Positions 1 to 3,870 of a stretch of DNA of 5,034 bases are shown here, piece by piece. The translations under genes were made by a program, and so were the position numbers. Source of the DNA: Lentisphaerota bacterium (GTDB lineage Bacteria > Verrucomicrobiota > Lentisphaeria > Victivallales > GWF2-50-93); assembly GCA_025360875.1 (NCBI GenBank), contig JANYBI010000130.1, forward strand, positions 1 to 5,034, given 5' to 3'. Position 1 is the stretch's first letter, and every line of letters starts with the position of its first letter. A model generated the notes under the pieces. It was not told where the DNA came from. It did not search any database and saw nothing but the letters and a program-made list of their open reading frames with translations.

Positions 1-1
1 C

Positions 2-745
2 CGCATCGCTGAGAAATACCCGCAGATTGATCTTGTCCTCGGGGCCCACACCCATCAGGGCGCTCCCGGGGAGAGAATCGGCGTCTCAAGCTGGTATGCC
101 CAGTCTGAAGCGTACTGCACCTCATATTCGAAGATCATCGCCGAAGTGGATGTGAAAAAGCACAGGACAGTGAAAATGGAATCCAGGCTGGTGCCTGTTG
201 CTGCAGATGGGACTGTGTCTTTTAAATTTTCCAGCGAGCTGGAAAATTTACTTTCAAAAGCCAATGAAAACTCAGGAAAGACAATTGTTTCACTGGACAA
301 GGAAATTGCAGCCGATGAACTGAACAGAATGACTGCTGAAGCATATTTTGCATCGGTCCCCGGAGCGGCATCGGTACTGCTGATCCCGCAGGACAGGATC
401 ATCAAGGCTGGGAAATTCACCGAGGACGATCTTTGCTGGAGTTTTCCGTTCGAGGACACTCTCTGCACCATCGAACTCGCTAGTGAGGATCTGAAAAGTG
501 CCCAGGATGAAGTTGCTAAGCTGAAGGACGGTACAAGCCTTACCCTGATCAACAACGGGAAACTGGCAGATGATTCCGGCCGGAGGACTGTTGCGCTAAG
601 CAGCTACATGTTGGCAGGAGCCGGTGGCCGCATCCGGTCGCTTGCGAACTTCGCAAAAGATCCGTCCTGCAAGGCCACGGATACAGGGGTGCTGCTGCGA
701 GACACGTTCAGGTTCTATGTCAAAAAAACTTTTTCAACGCGTTGA
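2..745 (+). CDS. 5'-nucleotidase / UDP-sugar hydrolase family protein, C-terminal part (5' end outside window)
   Basis: The frame is open from base 2 and ends at TGA 743-745, giving 247 residues with no start in the window. Residues 10-18 read DLVLGAHTH, the last metal-binding GHTH motif of the calcineurin-like metallophosphatase domain. The rest resembles the 5'-nucleotidase C-terminal domain. About residues 125-165 carry the substrate-site pattern (an Arg in IPQDRIIKAG, then a Gly, then the FTEDDL...FPFEDTLCTIEL stretch, matching the family's ydl...PFgNtl...el). The tail LLRDTFRFYVKK matches the family's last helix. Members hydrolyse nucleoside monophosphates or UDP-sugars and are usually exported, but the signal peptide and first motifs lie upstream, so substrate and location cannot be read. 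The last residues (TFSTR) and the stop are encoded by the terminator palindrome. An ATG at 146 is internal and not the start. Confidence 0.85.
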   Translation, partial: RIAEKYPQIDLVLGAHTHQGAPGERIGVSSWYAQSEAYCTSYSKIIAEVDVKKHRTVKMESRLVPVAADGTVSFKFSSELENLLSKANENSGKTIVSLDKEIAADELNRMTAEAYFASVPGAASVLLIPQDRIIKAGKFTEDDLCWSFPFEDTLCTIELASEDLKSAQDEVAKLKDGTSLTLINNGKLADDSGRRTVALSSYMLAGAGGRIRSLANFAKDPSCKATDTGVLLRDTFRFYVKKTFSTR

Positions 746-752
746 AAAAGTT
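722..752. terminator. Shared bidirectional terminator: 26-bp perfect palindrome between convergent genes
   Basis: Bases 727-752 are a perfect palindrome; the half-site is AACTTTTTCAACG and the centre is ACGCGT. The A-run at 722-728 makes the minus-strand transcript end in the hairpin followed by a run of about nine U, a classical intrinsic terminator for the wtpA-like gene. On the plus strand the hairpin is followed by TTATATCTTTT, a poorer U-tract. The nucleotidase stop (743-745) lies inside the right arm and the wtpA stop (751-753) overlaps its edge. Confidence 0.75.
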
Positions 753-1773
753 ATATCTTTTCATCTGAAAATTCCGCGAAGTCTGCAAACGGCTTGAAGA
801 GTTCCTTTTTACCGTGGAAAGTTGGCTTTATCGGGGTGAACCCCTTTGCCTTGATTACTCCGGCCTTGTCTGTCAGTAGATATTTTATAAGACGGGATGC
901 AGATTCAGGATTTTCTGAATTTGAAGGAATGCTCAGGCTGAAAATGACTGGACCGCCTTTGATGACCTTACCCTTTCCGAGTTTCACAGATACAGAGGAA
1001 TAATCCGTTGAAATGTCGCCCAGGTTCACCTTCCTGTCCAATCTGATATGCCGGATGTCCTGCGCAATGCACATTGACCTGTATAGGAAGGCATAATCAA
1101 TTTCGCCGGTTTTCAGGAGAGGCGTAAGATGCATGACGTCGTCTACGACTTTAGCAGACTTTGATTTCAAGTTGTCGGAAAATCCTGCGATATTCGCAAA
1201 TTTCTCCTGTAGCTGCCAGGTCATGAGCGTCCTGTATCCGACAGGACAGAGGTTCTCATCGCCACGCCCGAGCCTTACGTCTTTCTCAAAGAGCGCCTTC
1301 GCCCAGTCCTTCTCGACATCATCTGCGAATTTCGCGCGTTGTCCGAACGCGAGCACTATCTCGTCGGTCGCAAAATCCAATCTGAATTCCGTCTTGTCGG
1401 GAACGAGTTCCCTGAAAAGCTTTTCGTCAGCAGAAATCAATATGTCGCATCTGCGCCCAAGTTCGGACAGTTTGCGGCATGCGACCTGTGTGCCGCTTGC
1501 TTCTGCTATTATACTGACATTCAATTTCCCTTCGGCTTCAGCGGTTATTGCATCTATGACAGGTGCGAACCCCGCAGCTTCGAAGATTGTAATTTTTCCC
1601 GCTGGTGTTCCGGAATCGGAACACCCGGGAAAAATTAATAAGGACAGGAGAACAGGCAATGCAAAAATATGGATAAGGGTGAGCCGTGATCTTGGATATC
1701 TGCATATGTTCGTAGTTAATCCCGCAAGGGATGTGCTTCCAATTACATGTCTTGCGACATTAACTACAAACAT
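751..1773 (-). CDS. wtpA: WtpA-type tungstate/molybdate (oxyanion) ABC transporter substrate-binding lipoprotein
   Basis: The 340-residue frame resembles the WtpA/archaeal ModA group of periplasmic binding proteins. Visible family blocks are the DILISAD segment (110-116), FATDEIVLAF (134-143), PVGYRTLMTWQL (177-188), TGEIDYAFLYRS (222-233) and VIKGGPVIFSLSIPSN (270-285) with a following NPE. A basic stretch (R25-R30), a hydrophobic core (31-48) and IFPGC with Cys51 form a lipoprotein signal, so the mature protein is probably anchored outside the inner membrane. The start is doubtful. ATG 1773 is the only ATG before the signal core and has AGAGG at 1781-1785 (7-base spacing), but codons 1-23 are made of an inverted REP-like pair. 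The only other usual start codon before Cys51 is TTG at codon 39, which would leave too short a signal. The Asp that precedes Pro in the family's DPxGYR motif is Cys176 here, and the N-terminal AGS motif is AAG-F, so ligand specificity may differ. No permease or ATPase gene is adjacent. The family call is firm; the substrate is less certain. Confidence 0.8.
   Translation of the reverse strand: MFVVNVARHVIGSTSLAGLTTNICRYPRSRLTLIHIFALPVLLSLLIFPGCSDSGTPAGKITIFEAAGFAPVIDAITAEAEGKLNVSIIAEASGTQVACRKLSELGRRCDILISADEKLFRELVPDKTEFRLDFATDEIVLAFGQRAKFADDVEKDWAKALFEKDVRLGRGDENLCPVGYRTLMTWQLQEKFANIAGFSDNLKSKSAKVVDDVMHLTPLLKTGEIDYAFLYRSMCIAQDIRHIRLDRKVNLGDISTDYSSVSVKLGKGKVIKGGPVIFSLSIPSNSENPESASRLIKYLLTDKAGVIKAKGFTPIKPTFHGKKELFKPFADFAEFSDEKI
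1706..1773. repeat. REP-like inverted pair (REPIN/BIME-like element), two 29-nt copies with 10-nt spacer
   Basis: Copy A (1706-1734, plus) and copy B (1745-1773, minus) share ATGTTYGTAGTTAAT, then a hairpin, then ATGT; 24 of 29 positions agree. Each copy folds on its own: copy A as ATCCC-GCAA-GGGAT (1719-1732), copy B (minus strand) as ATGTC-GCAA-GACAT (1760-1747). Four of the five differences are two compensating base pairs in this stem. A GTAG tetranucleotide lies three bases 5' of each stem. GTAG plus hairpin is the known layout of REP elements handled by RAYT (TnpA-REP) transposases, and an inverted pair is the REPIN/BIME arrangement. No RAYT gene is in the window. The element's outer edge supplies the wtpA ATG. 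Confidence 0.7.
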
Positions 1774-1806
1774 GAAAGAGCCTCTGTTCCTGAAGTTTTA
1801 CTTCGT

Positions 1807-1839
1807 TATTGGACATTCCTTGTTGGCTATTGGAGATTC
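1807..1839. repeat. Short degenerate tandem repeat, period 21, ATTGG-rich
   Basis: TATTGGACATTC (1807-1818) recurs as TATTGGAGATTC (1828-1839), 11 of 12 bases, 21 bases apart. The spacer contains TTGTTGG. It fills most of the 68-base gap between the activator stop and the wtpA ATG. I know of similar ATTGG/GATATT intergenic repeats from uncultured PVC-type genomes, but cannot confirm a family from this window. Confidence 0.4.
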
Positions 1840-1841
1840 AA

Positions 1842-2630
1842 TCACTCTTTGTTTTCTTCCTGGGCTATGACCGCCGCGCCCAGGGCGATGGCCCTTTGTG
1901 CATGCTGGTGGGAATGGAGTTTCACGCCGATGTTTTCCTCAAGCGACTTCAGCAGTGCCGCGTTCAGGGCTCCGCCACCTACAAAAAGGTAGGGCTGGGT
2001 TTGCGCGTCGAGTCTCCTGAGCATTGAGCCAACCCTGTTTGCTATGGAGGCGTGTGCGGCGGCGGCAATATCTGCCTTCTTTATCCCGCGCGCCAGAAGG
2101 GACACAACTTCGCTTTCCGCGAACACCGCACATGTGGAATTCATCTGTATCTGGGTAGTTGATTCAAGCGCGACCTTGACGAAATCATCGTATGACATCT
2201 CAAGCTTCATCGCAAGAACCTCCAGGAAACGTCCGGTTCCCGCCGCGCACTTATCGTTCATTACGAAGTTGGTGACCTGTCCATCGGCGCCAAGCTGGAT
2301 TACCTTTGTGTCCTGTCCGCCTATGTCGACGACCGTATTCGGCCTTCCGTCAGGAGTGCCCATGAAGACTGCTCCAGCCGCACAAGCCTTGATCTCGGTG
2401 ACGACCTTGTCCGAAAGGTCGGTGAGCCGTCTCCCGTAGCCGGTGGATGCGATTGAGGCAAGCTGATCTTTCGTAATCTTTGCTTCAGCAAGGACGGCAT
2501 CCAGGACCTTTATGGCAGTTTCGGCAGGAGCAATACCACTTGGCTGTACCGCAGAAGCAAGTATGCTAGTGCCGTCGAAGATGACAGCCTTTGTCGTGGT
2601 CGAGCCGATGTCAATTCCTGCAGTATACAT
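1842..2630 (-). CDS. HgdC/BcrA-BadF-type activator ATPase (2-hydroxyacyl-CoA dehydratase or benzoyl-CoA reductase activase)
   Basis: The 262-residue product has the normal length of a single-domain activator of the ASKHA fold. Visible motifs are the phosphate-1 loop GIDIGSTTTKAVI (5-17), the second phosphate loop VVDIGGQDTKVI (100-111), NDKCAAGTGRFLE (125-137), NSTCAVFAESEV (164-175) and the adenosine loop FVGGGALN (216-223). Cys128 and Cys167, 39 residues apart, match the two Cys by which a homodimer of HgdC holds one [4Fe-4S] cluster. Such proteins couple ATP hydrolysis to one-electron, very low-potential reduction of a partner dehydratase or reductase and are destroyed by oxygen. ATG 2628-2630 is chosen because family homology starts there, GGGA lies 4 bases upstream, and a promoter lies just beyond. 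A longer in-frame ATG at 2732 would run through that promoter. The partner subunits are not in the window, so the exact enzyme is unknown. Confidence 0.9.
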   Translation of the reverse strand: MYTAGIDIGSTTTKAVIFDGTSILASAVQPSGIAPAETAIKVLDAVLAEAKITKDQLASIASTGYGRRLTDLSDKVVTEIKACAAGAVFMGTPDGRPNTVVDIGGQDTKVIQLGADGQVTNFVMNDKCAAGTGRFLEVLAMKLEMSYDDFVKVALESTTQIQMNSTCAVFAESEVVSLLARGIKKADIAAAAHASIANRVGSMLRRLDAQTQPYLFVGGGALNAALLKSLEENIGVKLHSHQHAQRAIALGAAVIAQEENKE

Positions 2631-2672
2631 AGTTTCCCTACCTGAGATTGAATATAGAATATGCGGAATTAG

Positions 2673-2701
2673 AATATATTTGTTGAATCTTGGAAAATCA
2701 A
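2673..2701 (-). promoter_or_regulatory. Sigma-70-type promoter of the activator gene
   Basis: On the minus strand TTGATT (2701-2696) is followed after exactly 17 bases by TATATT (2678-2673), 4/6 and 5/6 to the -35 and -10 consensus. Transcription would start near 2666, leaving a leader of about 36 bases before ATG 2630. A 7-bp inverted repeat, TGGAAAA (2691-2697) and TTTTCCA (2718-2724), overlaps the -35 box and could be an operator, though nothing else supports this. Confidence 0.55.
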
Positions 2702-2758
2702 TTGAGGCAATGTTAGGTTTTCCACTATCCATGGCAATTCGAATCGATGTGTGTTTTG

Positions 2759-2791
2759 TTGGCAGTTAACGCATTCTTGCGTGTGCCTTTT
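2759..2791 (+). repeat. Hairpin upstream of tpx, possible diverged REP-like copy or leader terminator
   Basis: ACGCA-TTCT-TGCGT (2769-2782) is a perfect 5-bp hairpin, enclosed by GGCA (2761-2764) and TGCC (2784-2787) and followed by TTTT. The preceding bases GGCAGTTAA resemble the CGTAGTTAA that precedes the hairpins of the 1706-1773 pair, and both are followed by TGTGC, but the tetranucleotide here is GCAG rather than GTAG. It may be a decayed REP copy or a weak terminator in the tpx leader; I cannot decide. Beyond this hairpin and the activator promoter I see no further clear element in 2631-2861. Confidence 0.3.
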
Positions 2792-2861
2792 GCATTTCAA
2801 GGCAACAGCCAATAATGGATTGACTGCAAACGATCAAATTCGAAGAAAGGCTGGTGTTGGG

Positions 2862-3452
2862 ATGAGAATGGTTTTCATGATGTCAGCATTGTCGGCAGTA
2901 TTGCTGGCGGGCTGCGTTTCAAACACAAATACAACACGGGAGGCGACTATGAAGGAGATTAAATTAAAGGGTAATCCGATCCACATTCCGGGAAATATCC
3001 CCGCCAAAGGCGATAATGCTCCGGATTTTGTGCTGACAAAGACCGACATGTCGGATGTTTCACTGAAGGACTTCAAGGGCAAGAAGATTGTCCTGAACAT
3101 CTTTCCGAGCGTCGATACCGGAGTCTGTGCGATGTCCGTCAGGAAGTTCAACGAGGAGGCTGCCAAGCTCGACAATACCGTCGTGTTGTGTATTTCCGCC
3201 GACCTTCCTTTTGCCCATGCGAGATTCTGTTCAGCTGAAGGCATAAAGAATGTCGTATCGCTTTCCGACCTGAGGAAGAAGGATTTTGGCGAGAAGTACG
3301 GTCTCAGGATAGTCGATGGTCCGATTGCCGGTCTCCTTGCAAGAACGGTGATCGTTGTTGACGAAAAAGGTGTCGTGAAATATGTCCAGCTCGTTCCGGA
3401 GATTACGCAGGAACCGGATTATGCGGCGGCGGTTGCGGCGCTGAAGAACTGA
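2862..3452 (+). CDS. tpx: Thiol peroxidase (Tpx), lipoprotein form with possible second cytosolic start
   Basis: From the internal ATG 2949 the product is 167 residues and aligns throughout with E. coli Tpx, an atypical 2-Cys peroxiredoxin that reduces hydrogen and alkyl peroxides using thioredoxin. Visible blocks are LKGNPIHIPG, VLNIFPSVDTGVC with peroxidatic Cys60, NTVVLCISADLPFAHARFC with resolving Cys94, and the closing EPDYAAAVAALK. The same frame runs upstream to ATG 2862, adding MRMVFMMSALSAVLLAGC, a short signal peptide with a perfect lipobox (LAGC, Cys18 of the long form, 196 residues), then a Thr/Asn-rich linker. AGAAAGG (2844-2850) precedes ATG 2862 with 11-base spacing. The internal start has a stronger site, GGGAGG at 2938-2943. 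I give the long form because the signal is too good to be chance, but both forms may be made. An ATG at 2751 is also in frame; its extra 37 residues look non-coding. A terminator-like hairpin follows. Confidence 0.92.
   Translation: MRMVFMMSALSAVLLAGCVSNTNTTREATMKEIKLKGNPIHIPGNIPAKGDNAPDFVLTKTDMSDVSLKDFKGKKIVLNIFPSVDTGVCAMSVRKFNEEAAKLDNTVVLCISADLPFAHARFCSAEGIKNVVSLSDLRKKDFGEKYGLRIVDGPIAGLLARTVIVVDEKGVVKYVQLVPEITQEPDYAAAVAALKN
2938..2951 (+). promoter_or_regulatory. Internal ribosome binding site and alternative ATG for cytosolic Tpx
   Basis: GGGAGG (2938-2943) lies 5 bases before the in-frame ATG 2949-2951, closely matching the anti-Shine-Dalgarno sequence. The protein starting there has nearly the length and N-terminus of ordinary cytosolic Tpx. 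In the long reading these bases encode the linker after the lipoprotein Cys (around TREATM). Confidence 0.55.
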
Positions 3453-3465
3453 TCAACGGAATAAC

Positions 3466-3496
3466 ACATGCGGGCTTTCCGGGCTGCATGTTTTTT
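3466..3496 (+). terminator. Intrinsic terminator after tpx, abutting the next gene's Shine-Dalgarno
   Basis: ACATGC (3466-3471) pairs with GCATGT (3486-3491), extended inward by a G-U and a G-C pair. The 3' arm runs into T 3491-3496. It starts 13 bases after the tpx stop. The T-run is followed at once by AAGGAG (3497-3502), the ribosome site of the next gene, so terminator and leader overlap. The downstream gene probably depends on read-through or on a promoter inside tpx. Confidence 0.6.
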
Positions 3497-3510
3497 AAGG
3501 AGAAAAAGAG

Positions 3511-3837
3511 ATGAAGTCGAAAAATGCTCTCACGATAATAGTATTGCTTCTACTGTCAGCCGGACTTGTATCCGCTTTAAGCGGATGCTATGGCATTCCA
3601 ACAGGGACTACGGCGGAAGCTACAGTCGGGCAGCTGAAATTTAAGGCTACGGGCGCCGGGATCGTCAAAGCCAATGCCGAGAAAACCACCTTCAAGATAA
3701 GGTGCGGAATGTGCGGCTTCCAGTCCGAGGAAATAACCATCAATACTCCAAAGCCGGGAACCCCATATGTCCTGGACTGGATATGCCCAAACTGCGGATA
3801 TGGACAGAAAATCGTGATCGAGGCCATTGCGAAATAG
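3511..3837 (+). CDS. Small rubredoxin-like lipoprotein (two CxxC knuckles)
   Basis: The 108-residue product starts at ATG 3511 with AAGGAG 8 bases upstream. Residues 1-25 are a lipoprotein signal (Lys2 and Lys4, a Leu/Ile/Val core, LSGC with Cys26), so the mature protein should be lipid-anchored outside the cytoplasm. After a Gly/Thr/Ala-rich stretch, residues 61-100 resemble rubredoxin: C65-GM-C68-GF, then KPGTPY (81-86), then LDWICPNCGYGQ (88-99) with Cys92 and Cys95. Rubredoxins have CxxCGY, PGTPF and DDWxCPxCGxGK in the same order and bind one iron through four Cys. The stretch between the knuckles is 23 residues here against about 29 in classical rubredoxins, so an iron site is inferred; a zinc ribbon is the alternative. 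It lies 58 bases after tpx and 33 bases before bioA on the same strand. I do not recognise a named family. Confidence 0.85.
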   Translation: MKSKNALTIIVLLLLSAGLVSALSGCYGIPTGTTAEATVGQLKFKATGAGIVKANAEKTTFKIRCGMCGFQSEEITINTPKPGTPYVLDWICPNCGYGQKIVIEAIAK

Positions 3838-3855
3838 CGGTTTCGAATCCGTTTT
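3838..3855 (+). terminator. Weak hairpin plus T-run between lipoprotein gene and bioA
   Basis: CGG and CCG flank TTTCGAAT just after the lipoprotein stop and are followed by TTTTT (3851-3856 region). The stem is only three G-C pairs plus an interrupted inner stem, so termination would be inefficient and bioA may still be cotranscribed with the upstream gene. Confidence 0.25.
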
Positions 3856-3870
3856 TCAGGACAAAATAAG

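Noticed and set aside
55..555. A 166-codon minus-strand frame
   Set aside because: It is Ser-rich, antisense to the nucleotidase C-terminal domain and has no recognisable domain.
1792..1804. GAAGT-TTT-ACTTC hairpin between the activator and wtpA as a terminator
   Set aside because: The 5-bp A/T-rich stem with no following T-run on the minus strand is too weak to call.
1133..1870. A 245-codon open frame on the plus strand
   Set aside because: It lies antisense to the clearly recognisable wtpA-like gene, has no family features and runs through the REP-like pair; it is a shadow frame.
2631..2732. N-terminal extension of the activator from an ATG at 2732
   Set aside because: The extra 34 residues lie in the AT-rich promoter region and precede the point where family homology starts.
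2710..2769. A 19-codon leader reading frame ending just inside the hairpin before tpx
   Set aside because: GAGG is only 2 bases from its ATG, the codons show no enrichment for one amino acid, and no regulatory logic can be read from it.
2751..2861. Longer tpx start at ATG 2751
   Set aside because: The 37 extra residues are Cys/His-rich, run through a hairpin and would bury the signal peptide; no ribosome site was seen.
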